64,000 nucleotides of DNA from Podospora comata. Lineage: Eukaryota; Ascomycota; Sordariomycetes; Sordariales; Podosporaceae. Shown one piece after another: positions 1 to 9,805 of this stretch. A program made the position numbers and the translations under genes. The stretch lies in contig CP071497.1 of assembly GCA_017354895.1 (NCBI GenBank), positions 2,356,001 through 2,420,000 of the forward strand, in the 5' to 3' direction. The first letter of the stretch is position 1; the number at the start of each line of letters is the position of its first letter. The notes beneath the pieces are model-generated. The model ran no database searches. It saw nothing but the letters and a program-made list of their open reading frames with translations, and was not told the DNA's origin.

Positions 1-1
1 T

Positions 2-184
2 GGGACATGGGCAAGCAGGTTTGAGTCTGAGAAGGCAAAAGTGGAGAGGCAGATGAAGGTGCAAGCGGTAAAGTCGGAGCTGCCGACTGACCTGAAGCAT
101 CTAGCATTTCTCCAGAAAATGTACAAGTCCCTCGATGAAATTGATCTCGAGAACAAGGTCGCCATTGCGTATTTGCAGGGGTGA
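2..184 (+). CDS. C-terminal end of an unidentified gene, cut by the window edge
   Basis: An open frame enters from the left edge and stops at TGA 182-184. The 60 visible residues are rich in Lys and Glu, with heptad-like spacing (ESEKAKVERQMK, then FLQKMYKSLDEIDLENK), so a helical or coiled-coil tail is likely. I do not recognise the family. No start or splice site is visible, so the true extent lies outside the window. The reading rests only on the open frame and its protein-like composition. Confidence 0.4.
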   Translation, partial: GTWASRFESEKAKVERQMKVQAVKSELPTDLKHLAFLQKMYKSLDEIDLENKVAIAYLQG

Positions 185-742
185 ACGAAGCCTTCGGGCC
201 ACGATCAGATGGCAAGGGGTAAAGGGCGTCAGACAGCTGCAAAGGCACGACAAAGTTGGCCAACAACATCTAGTGAAATGTTCTGATAACCAATTTAGAC
301 TGTCTGTTGGTGATTCGGATGCTTGTAAGCCCAATCAATGAAAAGATTGAAACCCTCAGGCACAGATGCAAAAACTGACCGGTCCCCTTTGTGAGTAGAC
401 CACTCTATCCCACATCAGGGTCAATGGATTGCGGTTAGACTCGACATAAACAAACGGGGTCATGCATGTTGATTGCTGAGAGTGGGGTTGATCAGTGTAT
501 CCTCCAATGGAAGCGACACCAGCAGCCATACGTTTCACACATCTCACCGCCCGCACCGGCACATCGTCTAATTAAAATGCACGGTGTCTAGGCACCAGAA
601 GCCTTTCCTCGTGCCTTCTCCTTAAGCACATTTCTCCGCGCCTAACTCACTTGCCCCGCACTACACTCTTATTCCGCATCTCATTCCGTCTCAACATCTT
701 CACGTCAAACATCAATATCGTTCCCCATCGCAAAATCATACA
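185..742. other. Intergenic region upstream of the APH-type gene
   Basis: No convincing coding frame is seen on either strand; the short open frames here read as low-quality shadows. The last 150 bases before the ATG at 743 are pyrimidine-rich (CT tracts at about 640-735), as is common in fungal 5' leaders. Confidence 0.4.
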
Positions 743-2153
743 ATGGCGCAAAGGTTCTTTGACTGCTCGGTGTCCGAGTGCGGAAGACCGAGTGCGCGCG
801 GTGTTGGAGCCGGGTGCGATATGTGCAGCAGCTACTTCTGTGGAGTTCATGTGTCTCGGGATTTCCACAAGTGCAGCACTGAGGTAAGAGTTACCCAGAC
901 ATATACCACTATAGTGCCATATTTGCTAACTGTATCTCCTTATCGAGGACCTGGATGATGTAGCCTACAACGCGCTCATCGTCGCTGAAATCGGCCGCCT
1001 TCGTGCTCAGATCAACGAGAAGGCAGTCTGCGAACTCGCGTCCAGCCTGAACGATGGCAAACCTTGCATCATCGAATACCCTCCAAAGGTTGTTGGGTTA
1101 GGCGCTCTTATGGGGTGTGCCAACTACCACGCCCGCATCTGCTTCGGTAATGGATCCCCGTCGTGGCTTATGCGAGTGCCGCGGGTTTCGGGCTTTGCCG
1201 TCAGGTTCCCCGTTTCTCTCGCAGAATACCTCATCCGCAGCGAGTATGCAACCCTAAAGTTCCTGGAGACTACCGCAGTACCGGCACCGCGGGCCTTCTC
1301 ATTCGGCATCCCGTCTCAAGGCACCGACCATGGTATTGGGGTCTGTTTTCTTCTTATGGAGGAGTTGTCAGGCAAGCCGTGGGATGGTCAAGGAGACACC
1401 GCCAAGGTTTGGAAGGGTCTCGCCGAGATCTTTGCGGAGTTGGAGAAGCATCCATTTACCAAAGCGGGGTCTCTATATGTCGAGTCTCCTGACGACCTAC
1501 CATCGGTCTCTGCTACGGCCAGCGATAGATTCGTCTGTCTTTACCCCTACGGGCCATTCGAGACGTCGGCAGCATACTATACGGCCTGGGCCGAACAGTA
1601 CCTGGCGTTAGTTGCGGACGGTCAGCTCTATCCCCAGTTTCCTATCGAAGCCTATTTGGTATATCGCTTTCTCCAAGACAATGCGACCCAGTTGTCCGAT
1701 TCTGAGGACAAGTTCTTTCTGAAACATGTCGACGATAAGGGTGATCACCTGATGGTGGACGAAGAGCTAAACATTACCGGCATTATCGACTGGCAAATGG
1801 CGCGTATCGTTCCGCGACGAGAGGCATTTGCGTTATCCCTCGTTTCCGCCGACATGAGAGCTCTTTGCGATGGGAATGTCTCGCTTAGTACAAAAGACGT
1901 TGCATTGAGCAATGCCTTGCGCGAGAAGGGGTCGGGGTTGGCAAGCCATACAGGAGATGAGAAGGTGAGAAGATTCTTCTGGGGCTTGGGGCTCGAGCCC
2001 AAGTGGGCCTACGCGTCGCCATTGGCAAATGCCATCCTTCGCGTCTTCGGGGTTGAACAGGGCTGGGATGAATGGAAAGAGGTAGCATTGAAGCGGTATG
2101 AGGGCGATGAACGCCTAAAGGCTCTTGTGGAAGCTTCTGGGAATAAACATTAG
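743..2153 (+). CDS. APH-family (aminoglycoside phosphotransferase fold) protein kinase-like protein with zinc-binding N-terminus
   Basis: Two exons, 743-883 and 948-2153, are joined by a 64-base intron (884-947) with GTAAGA at its start, GCTAAC as branch site and phase 0. The protein has 448 residues. The N-terminus has eight Cys/His ligands in a compact finger (CSVSECGRP, CDMCSSYFC, HKC). The rest matches the fungal APH-like kinase family: the catalytic loop is the variant KHVDDKGDHLMVDEE, followed by the metal-binding GIIDWQMA. Fungal members carry this same variant loop, so it is not a sign of decay. Function is unknown in most species; phosphorylation of a small molecule is the usual guess, not resistance to antibiotics. 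The start is chosen because the finger begins directly after it. Confidence 0.85.
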
Positions 2154-2253
2154 GAACTCCCCAATAATGTACAAAGCTACATCAGTTCCACCAGGGGAAC
2201 CTGGGTCGTCCATAACTCTGCCAACAAAGTCCGACCGGCCCTAACATATACCG

Positions 2254-2713
2254 CTATAAACATCTTAGAGAAGGCAACCGGGTGTAGCTTGTCGTTATGG
2301 TCCCTTTAACCGAGTTGCTCACCCGTCGCGAAGCCTGAAATTTACTTTTGCGACGTACATGCCTATCGGGTTATCATTCTTACTAGGCGTTCGTACACTG
2401 ACTGGGTGGGCGAAGCCGTTCCGCGAGATCCCGCGACTCGATTGCGGATATCCTCCAGGTTCTCGGGAGGCTTGGAGCTGGAGGGCTCGAGGATGCCATT
2501 TTTGTAGGCCTGGATGGCGAAGACGACATTGTTGAAGTGGTCTTCGTTGATGACGACTCGTCCGGGGAGTCGGGGGGCGCAGACGCCGAAGCCTTTTTCC
2601 CCTTCCTCGCCATCTTGGTGAACAGGGCCAAGTTTTCCCGCGTCAACAATCGAGTTGGTGACACGATAGTGTTGAGGCTGGCAAGTTTTGACTGCTGTAG
2701 TGCAGCGTGAAAT
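2254..2713 (-). pseudogene. Truncated nuclease-like (fungal PD-(D/E)XK-type family) gene remnant
   Basis: On the minus strand a frame is open from 2713 to 2384 and joins, through a 49-base intron (2335-2383, GTAAGA...TTTCAG), a second exon ending in TAG at 2254-2256. The reading includes KLGPVHQDGEEGEKGFGV, VVINEDHFNNVVFAIQAYKN, SKPPENLEDIRNRVA and SPTQSVYERL. This resembles the N-terminal part of a large fungal family of restriction-nuclease-like proteins (recalled from memory). No Met lies at the front of the frame and the catalytic C-terminal part is missing, so the gene looks truncated at both ends. A Met-initiated frame covering 2383-2895 overlaps it but has poorer composition. A decayed member of a related family lies at 60.7 kb. 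Confidence 0.45.
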
Positions 2714-3029
2714 TCATTGGGTGTGGTACATTTACAGGGTGTGCGGGTATCGCGAAGCCTGCCTGCACGGGGTGCTGCCAACCACCATGATGGTTCATGC
2801 ATTTGCTCTCTTGCTGGGTTGCATTTCTCCGATTTCTTCTCGCAGAGCCAGCCATCTGGTGGAATCTTGTGCAACCAGACAACGTTCACGCCCATTACTT
2901 ACACCTCCGCCGACGAAATTGTTGTTAGCGAGTGACTTTCTAACCTGATAGGGTATAGCACACAGACATATTATTGAATTTCCATTAAGTATAGGTACTT
3001 CCAAAAAGCCCATTTCCCTATATAAACCT
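2714..3029. other. Transition from genic DNA to the first AT-rich island
   Basis: No supported gene. Base composition falls sharply after about 2940, where long A/T runs begin. The island then continues to about 8 kb. Confidence 0.4.
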
Positions 3030-4230
3030 AAGTACCTATACTAATAGCGAATGAGTCTACCCTCAGCTTCAATTACCTTTTAAAGCCTTTGGGGCATACT
3101 ATAGGTAAGCTCACAAAGCCACTCACAAGGTACTACTGCCCAGGCTACTTCAATTGCTCTACGCAAGGTTCTGGGAGTAAGGCTTTAGATATTATAATTA
3201 ACTTCAATCCAATTTTTCATTTAAAATTATATATTCTTAATAGGGTTTAAATCTAGTAATTTTACTAACTAAGTTAGTATTTCGATTCTAAGGCTAGTAA
3301 TATAAGCCCGAATTACGTAAAATATATAAAACGAAGTATTATTTTATTATAAAACCATTAGAGTACCTTACGCCGCTTTTTTTATAATAAAACTATAGAT
3401 TAGCGAGTAAATATATTTAATATATTTTTTATTATTAATATTCCTATAATATTTCTTTTATATAAATAAACCGGCTTTCTCGCTCTTATATATTATACTT
3501 TAAAATATTTATCCGTAAAGCCTTTCCTTAACGGCCGCATAGGTTTCGATATCCTTAGCTTTGTAAATTATAAATTATTTTTTTTATATATAGTTATTAG
3601 TTCCTTAAATTTTATTACTAAAAGTTATATTTTCTTAATTTTTTAGGCGAGGCTAAAGTACTAATTACTCGCGGTAAAAAGCTAACTAGTCGGCTCGGTA
3701 CCGGGCAGTAAGTTAGATTTTCCGAGGTAATACCTTACGTTAAAAGCCGGTATTTTTTATAGCCGTAATAAAGGTTCGATTTTTAAATCTATTAAAACCC
3801 TTTAAATACTATCGTAAATTTTTTTATTTAAACTTACGAGCGATAAAGTCGTTATTAAGGGTGCGAGCGATTCGGTATTTTTTTTCGGCGGTAAACTCTA
3901 AGGGCCTACGGCTACGACGGTCGGAACGTGGGGTTAATAGCAAATTATAAGCGTATTCGATTTACCAAACGCGCCTATTACTTTAGTTATTTCGTTATAC
4001 TTTATTTTACCTTTAAAGCATAAGGCCCGGATTTTAATCTATAGTTAGTCGGTTAATTAATTAATTAAATATAAAGTATAAAAGGTTAAGGATATATATA
4101 GACTTTTAGCTTACGCGTAAGGTCCTAAGCCTTATAGAATTTTAGATACTAGTATGGCCGGTATTACTTTACTAATTAAAGCCGATAAAAGCGCTTGGCC
4201 GAAGGTAAAGTATAAATATTACTGTAGTTA
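3030..4230 (-). mobile_element. RIP-degraded Tc1/mariner-type transposon relic
   Basis: Read on the minus strand, the sequence at 3190-3300 still gives LDLNPIKN, matching the SPDLNPIENVW block of Tc1/mariner transposases. Bases 3040-3150 give AIEVAWAVVPCEW then SMPQRL...KVIEAEGRLIRY, the expected C-terminal block (usual form SMPRRCQAVIEAKGWHTKY). The element is about 1.2 kb, as for this superfamily. It is full of stops caused by G-to-A type changes and cannot be active. Terminal inverted repeats were not found; the left end is near 3030 and the right end, near 4230, is an estimate from composition. Confidence 0.65.
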
Positions 4231-4429
4231 AGCAAGGCGCTGATTCTCATGATATTGACGGTGAGTGAGAGTTGGTTACTGTAATGCCACGCGAGTGGGT
4301 TTACATTTCCTTAAGAACTGAGAAGTACCCTTGCTATAGAAAATAGTAGTATAGTGACCTGAAATTCGATGAATTTCGATATTGCGTATATAGCTATTAA
4401 TCACTGTTATATTTGGTAGTTGTTTTGTG
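4231..4429. other. Less AT-rich spacer between two relics
   Basis: About 200 bases of more balanced composition sit between the Tc1/mariner relic and the gypsy fragment. No gene or repeat copy is seen elsewhere in the window. Confidence 0.3.
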
Positions 4430-6058
4430 AGGCAAGTCGCGCACTAACAACAATTTCGTAGGCAGAGGTGTATATAGGATTTACGTTTGAAAGACTATAC
4501 AAATAGAATTTATAAAAGTCGACGTTATATAATAATAAAAATCGAAAGGTAGGAGCTAAAGTAATAAATAGTTTTAAGCATTTTAATTATGATGAAGTAG
4601 TATACTTTGAAAGAAATTTATAAAGTACTGAAGTAATTTAAATAGAAAAAAAACCTATAATAATTATTATATTAAAAAAACTAAGGGTTATAAAGATTGT
4701 AATTATCGGATATTAATAAAGCAAAGCGGTAATCTTGAAAGAAAACTTTAATTAAGAAACTAAATAAAAAGAAGTAAAGTTTTAAAAGCTACGGAAAGTA
4801 ATAAAAAGGCTAAAGGCGGAGTGAGAAGAAAGAAATCGCTTGATATAAATAGTATAAGTTTAAATAATATAAAGTATTATAAATATTACTATAAAGGTTG
4901 TTGAAAATAATAACTTTATATAATTGGAAGGATTTATGAAATAAACGATATTAAAAAAGGAATACAGTTCATATAATATTATTATTCTAATAGAGATATT
5001 ATAGCTTATAAAACTTATATATAAAAGCTAGGATAAGTATTAAAAAAGTAGAAATGTTATTAATATTAGGACCGCGAAATTACTAATAGATATACCTACA
5101 TTTATATAATATATATTCTATAAAAATATAGTATGATTTTATCTTAGGTATCTGAAGTATCAGAAAGTACTTTAGTTTTGTTAGCTGGTATGCCCTGATA
5201 AGCCTATAATATAGTACTTATACAGGGTTGCTGTAGAATACAGCAGTGCACAAGCGAAAGCGGGAGGATACGACGGCAGTGCCGAAGGAAGAGAAAGGCA
5301 CTGTAATACAGTGGAGTATAAGGAATAGGAATTGCCTTTACTACTCTTATTATCCTTAATGCCCTTAAGGAGAGAAAAGAAAACTATTCTACAGGAGAGG
5401 AGAGAGGTCTATATATAAGCCTTCGTAGGCCTACTGTGGGTCTTGTAGGCCCTGAAGGCCCTATACCACTTAGGGTAGTTAGTGGACCTTAGTGGGTCTG
5501 ATAGAACCTTATGGAAATTCATCGAACCTCTAGTGGCAGGGGTGCCCTGTAGATCACACCATTATAGCAGCTTATTGCGTAAGCTTGTAGCCACTTTGGA
5601 AGGTTCTAGCATCCGTTGACTAAGCTTCAGGCCACAGTAGCCCTGTAAGCCTAGGCAAGGGTCCCTTGTAAGGAATATTCTGGAGGGAGCCAAGCCGGGA
5701 AATTCCGTTACTGCTTATAGCAGTACTGCTCACTGTAATACTAATCTGTAAGGCAGTTAATAGGGCACTTAGTAGTACCCACATATTAACAAGTTTTAAT
5801 ATAGTATATATAAATATATGAAATAACAATAAAGTAAATCGCTATTTAGTTATTAGCTAGTATGTAAGGTAAGTAAAAAAGCTTAGTTATAATTACTTAA
5901 AAAGACGATAATAAAATAGAAAAGAGCTTAAGAGGTAATAAATAATTAAACTTTACAGAAGGTTCCGGACCCGCTTAAACTAAACAATAGCTTTTAAATA
6001 ATATAGTTGGCTTTAAAATATATAAAAAACTATTTTAAATATATTAATAGCAGGTATG
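4430..6058 (+). mobile_element. Fragment of a Ty3/gypsy LTR retrotransposon, interrupted by a solo LTR
   Basis: Bases 4440-5178 and 5792-6055 align in order with 45,120-46,030 of the larger gypsy copy in the second island. They cover the end of gag, with its zinc-knuckle region, and the start of the protease/pol part. The solo LTR at 5179-5791 interrupts the fragment, and the LTR at 6059 abuts its end. It is a fossil: heavily RIP-mutated, with many breaks and neither end of the element present. It is older than the insertion within it. Confidence 0.7.
5179..5791 (+). mobile_element. Solo LTR (family B) with 5-bp target-site duplication
   Basis: A 613-base unit starts TGTTAGCTGG and ends ATATTAACA, that is TG...CA ends with short inverted termini. 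It is flanked by AGTTT at 5174-5178 and again at 5792-5796, a perfect 5-bp target duplication as LTR elements leave. The surrounding gypsy sequence resumes exactly after it. A close copy lies at 48,396-49,009. Composition is far less AT-rich than the host relic, so the insertion is younger or escaped most RIP. No internal region is present. Strand is arbitrary. Confidence 0.85.
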
Positions 6059-6464
6059 TGTGACGAATCCCTATCCAGAACCTCTGAAAAGAACACTGGT
6101 TGAAGGTACTTCTAAACAATCCTAGTTCGGTACAGCTAAACAGTATACAACAATGTCTTGTCTCGATCACAATAGTTTAAATACCACCGATTATAATTTA
6201 TATTATATACTACGGAACTGTTTATCTATACCAGCCAGTTCCTCCGTATATATAGATTTAAGGACTGTAGACCGTTGATTTATAAACGGTCCTTAGTCTA
6301 CCTCCAATTAGCCGATACTGGACCGTAGACTGTAAGCCTTGCCGCGGTCCTCGGTCCCTATTTTATTAGTTCGTTCTTTTTTCCTAGACCGTAAGCCCCG
6401 CTTAATTGCCCGGTTTAGCCCTAATTAGTTTCTCGTAGCCCTATTATCTCCTAAAACTATAATA
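6059..6464 (-). mobile_element. LTR (family A), minus orientation
   Basis: The plus strand starts TGTGACGAATCCC and the unit runs about 406 bases, ending opposite the TGTCAGGG start of the clean copy at 44,155-44,554. It shares with the copies at 41,070, 43,485 and 44,155 the block beginning CCAGAACCTCTGAAA and the block CCAGTTCCTCCGTATATA. The five bases on each side do not match, so it is not a simple solo LTR; it probably belonged to a longer minus-strand element continuing into 6465-7190. Moderately to heavily RIP-mutated fossil. Confidence 0.7.
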
Positions 6465-7190
6465 TAATATTTCCCTTTTAGACCAAAGCTCCTACGGCTT
6501 AATTTTCTTTTACTATTAATAATATTATAGGCTTTTCCTCCTTACCTCTCCGTATACTATACTATATTTAACCGTATATAGAAACGTTATTATAAAACCA
6601 ACTAATCCTCTATTTTTGCTTTACGAATCTAGTACTATAGTTCTACTATAACACCGTATTCTATTTATTTTACTTCCGGGCTTACTTACGTAATATCTTC
6701 CAACTCGTTATAGTACGCTGAATATATATACTATAAGGTTCTATATAACGGTTTTAATGTTAGCTTTACTTGTAGGTACCTCTTTCTCTTCTTCCCCTAT
6801 TATAATTAACGGGTAATAATAATTCGAACGATAAAAAAGTAAAATAAGCTCGAGCGTAAAGAGCGAAAATTTAAAAATTAATTTTCGCTATTAACTATTA
6901 AGTTTCTCCGGGTAAAATAAATACGTTATTCCCTCTATATCCGCAAAGAGTATCTTTTCGTGCGGGGTACTTAGGAGGAAGACGCTTAAGTAGCGTAATC
7001 TATAATCACGGCGCCGCCTACTTCTTTACTAGGTACCTCTACGCGGCCGAGCGCCGCCCCGGATACCGTCCTATAGTTTCCTCTTGCCCCTAACTCTTCC
7101 TTAGGCCCTAATTAGCCTTCCGACTTTTCCTTTGACCTAGGCGTAGCCGGTCCTTCCTTCTTAATTACATAAAATACTATTAATAACGCG
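6465..7190 (-). mobile_element. Internal fragment of the family-A LTR element
   Basis: This segment continues directly from the minus-strand LTR at 6059-6464. Its first part (6465-6660) matches 41,477-41,656, which also follows a minus-strand family-A LTR. Its second part (about 6840-7190) matches 49,120-49,450. The same arrangement in separate places argues for an element interior rather than chance sequence. No domain could be named. Fossil with many breaks. Confidence 0.5.
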
Positions 7191-7221
7191 CCTTTTACTG
7201 GTTTGGGGTGCGGCTACTGGC

Positions 7222-7685
7222 CTGAGGGTATGAGTAAGGAAGTGGGGCTCAGGGGAAGTCAGGGGTCATATATATAAACGGTCTGCTTCTGACATTCTGT
7301 TTTAGACAGATCATGGACTTTTATTTTCTGTGTATTTTGTGCCTTGCTTGCGTGCAGGCAATTCTGGCTCTCTGAGCAGGCCAATCCGGTGCCTATTATG
7401 TGGCCTGCAAGCCCATAACGTCTTTTCTTTGTCCTGCGAGAAGTGCGGCCTGCGAGCGAACCACTGTCACGCAGGTAAGGTCATTCAAGGACCTATTGAC
7501 GGTATATTTGTGGTGTTGTGGCTGTTCTTGTGTGTTTTTCACTATTTCAATATACCAGGGTTATGACATGTTGTAATCGAGACAAGCCATTTGTTGTACA
7601 CTATTTAGCTGTACCAAACCAAAATTGTTCAAAAGTGCTTTTAACCAGTATCCTTTTCAGAGGTTCTGGATAGGAGTTCGTCACA
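7222..7685 (+). mobile_element. Divergent family-A LTR, plus orientation (start uncertain)
   Basis: The last 125 bases (7560-7685) clearly match the family-A LTR end (CGAGACAAGCC, AGCTGTACC, CAGAGGTTCTGGATAGG, TTCGTCACA). The first part is unrelated to the other copies and is not RIP-degraded. CTGGC occurs at 7217-7221 and again at 7686-7690, a possible 5-bp target duplication that would set the LTR at 7222-7685, although its first bases are not the usual TG. This may be a chimaeric or alternative LTR type. Confidence 0.45.
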
Positions 7686-7690
7686 CTGGC

Positions 7691-8392
7691 TCACTACGCT
7701 CACGAAGTGAGCCTGGTGATCCAGCTTACCTTTGCTAAGTAGTGAGCGCTTCACTGTCCTGCAGCCCCGCCGTTACATCTCACTTGATTAGCTCTCACGG
7801 CCTGCTGCAGTTTCTACTCTGCCTTACTATATAGTTGGTCTGTAACATAAAGCCAGTAATAATTTTAGTAAGTATCTTATTAATAGTATTAGTAAGGTTA
7901 CTATAGCTGTAAATAGCTTTAATTTTATTATTTCGTAAGATACTCTAACTACAAATTATCAACTTAGATATTGGGTCCAAAAAAGTATCAATTTTGTTGT
8001 TGTACGAGGGTAAGCTACTTGGGTAGCTAGAAAAGGCCGAACTCAGTGGCCTAGGTCTTACTGCTAAGATATTGATTCCTTTATAGTGGGTCCGGTTGAC
8101 TATTTTGACAAGGATTATCATACATCCTTAGCATCTCCAAAGCCCCCAACTGCGACACTTCCCCACCTAACAAAGCAGCGATTAAAGTCACGTGACGTGG
8201 CGTCCCGCGTCGCTCTTCCCAGCGGCACGGCAAAAGTTCCAGCGGCGTGTTCGTCCCATTCAGCGGCAGACCTTGAACGTCACCATCGTCGTCACGAAGT
8301 GACCCAGTGGACTCTGTCGCTTGGGTTGCTACTCTCTTATCGATGTAATATATCGCCCACCTTATTTTTTAATTTCCAGTCCCTTCCGAAGC
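7691..8392. other. Right margin of the first AT-rich island and spacer
   Basis: AT-rich sequence to about 8050, then normal composition. A small palindromic motif (CTCACTACGCTCACGAAGTGAG) spans 7690-7712. The open frame at 8086-8511 overlaps the next gene in another frame and looks spurious. Confidence 0.35.
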
Positions 8393-8801
8393 ATGGCTTG
8401 GGCTCGCATACTTTGGCAGGTGTACCTGCGAGTAGAGGTTTGTCTTCCTCGCTGTTATCTTGGAGGCTTGTACTGACTTACATTTCCAGGATCATATCGT
8501 CGCCCGAGTAAGCTCCCTAATCATCCTGCTACCCGATCCCTATACAAGGCTCTAACCGACAAAGATCCTCCAAAGCCCCGGCTTCCACCACGGCGTACGG
8601 CGCATCCATCGTAGAGTCGAAGATTTCCGATACGGGCGCAACCCACACGAACCACTGCGCCAGGGAGAGGCCTCAGCAGACCCTAGAGAAGGGTACGAAC
8701 AGGCTAGGAGTTTCTTCAAATACTTTATTGACGAGCTCAAGAACCAGGCCAAGGGGAGGCCAACGGATGTGGCACCCCCACCAGCACCACCCAAGAAGTG
8801 A
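8393..8801 (+). CDS. Small Mrx7-like (MIOREX component 7, DUF2699-type) protein
   Basis: Three exons, 8393-8437, 8490-8507 and 8565-8801, give a 99-residue protein in one continuous frame. Both introns (52 and 57 bases) have GT/AG ends and fall in phase 0; the second has CTAAC 12 bases before its acceptor. The middle exon is only 18 bases (DHIVAR). The protein starts MAWARILWQVYLRVED and contains LQSPGFHHGVRRIHRRV then DFRYGRNPHEPLR, with a tail GRPTDVAPPPAPPKK. The short N-terminal hydrophobic helix and the SPGFHxxVxxIHxxV block recall the small mitochondrial Mrx7 family (from memory). Many finders would miss it because every exon is short. Likely a housekeeping gene. Confidence 0.7.
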
Positions 8802-9805
8802 ATAGGCGTAGGCATGCGAGGAGCAGCGAACATTTTAAGGAAAACACGATGCACGATCAATCCTCCGCCGTCAGCAAGAAAATACTCCAGCTTATCAGAA
8901 GCCAAGTGTATAACACCAGCTGGTGCGTGGCATTGCCCGACAGAGTTCGGGATGGGGCACATCTCCGGAACGAATGAGCCCTCATACAGCCTCAGGATAC
9001 CATTCGCAGTAAGAATTTGGCTTGCGCTAGTAGCGTTGGGAACCAAGATATTTTACTAGCGGGAAACTTGAATGGCACGTTTTTAGCAAATCACCGAGCT
9101 GTACACAACACCATACGATAGACTTCGTCAATGCCAATCAATATCAAGATTCAGACCTTGCAAGCTATTCCCACTTCCTCGACATACCAAGGTCTTGTAC
9201 CCACAATTGCCCACATCACCACCTTCCCGCTATCCGTCTCCTATCATTTTCAATACTTAGGACCTTGCAGTTGCACCATCAGTGGTATCGCCAGTCTGTC
9301 AGTGGTATTTCCTTCAGCTTGACAACACACACACAGCCCCATTATCCATGGTTCGCACTGCATAACCCCTGCGTATTCTCTACGTGATAGCACGTTGGGG
9401 ATAACGTACCCTGCAGTTGTCCATGGTGCATGCGATGATAGTAGCAATGTTGCAGTCGCAAAGCGGGGAGAACACTGTTTGATTGACCCGATGGTTACAC
9501 GTCCTTGCTGACATGCATCTTGGCAGTCATCAACAATGGCTTGTTGGATGAATACAGATCACGGCATGCAGGGTTACCCACCAGAACTGCCCTGTTCGAG
9601 GGTGATCTTCAGTGGGTGGGTGGTGTTATCCCAGGGATTGAGATGGCTTCATTGCTACACACATGCCGGTGGTCTGTGTTGGCTGACGAGGAGGTGACGG
9701 GAGGTTGCGTTTTGAGGGGGAAATATACAGGGGCTGCCGGGCGCGGTTGGGTGTCTGGGCTTGATCCCTTGGTCCAGGAAGCATGTTGCCTTCACCATCA
9801 GCACC
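8802..9805. other. Intergenic region upstream of the P450 gene
   Basis: About 1 kb. The open frames here (8552-9046 minus, 9131-9322 plus, 9505-9852 plus) have no recognisable motif and conflict with better genes. I see no RNA gene or repeat. Confidence 0.35.

Noticed and set aside
2383-2895. 170-codon minus-strand open frame starting MGVNVVWLHKIP
   Set aside because: Its second half is low-complexity Ser/Pro, while a different frame over the same bases reads like a conserved protein with a proper intron.
6059-7685. A foldback DNA transposon with inverted ends
   Set aside because: The same end sequence occurs elsewhere as a 400-bp LTR with target duplication, so two facing LTRs are the simpler reading.
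8552-9046. 164-codon minus-strand open frame
   Set aside because: It is the antisense of the third exon of the Mrx7-like gene, which has better splice and motif support.
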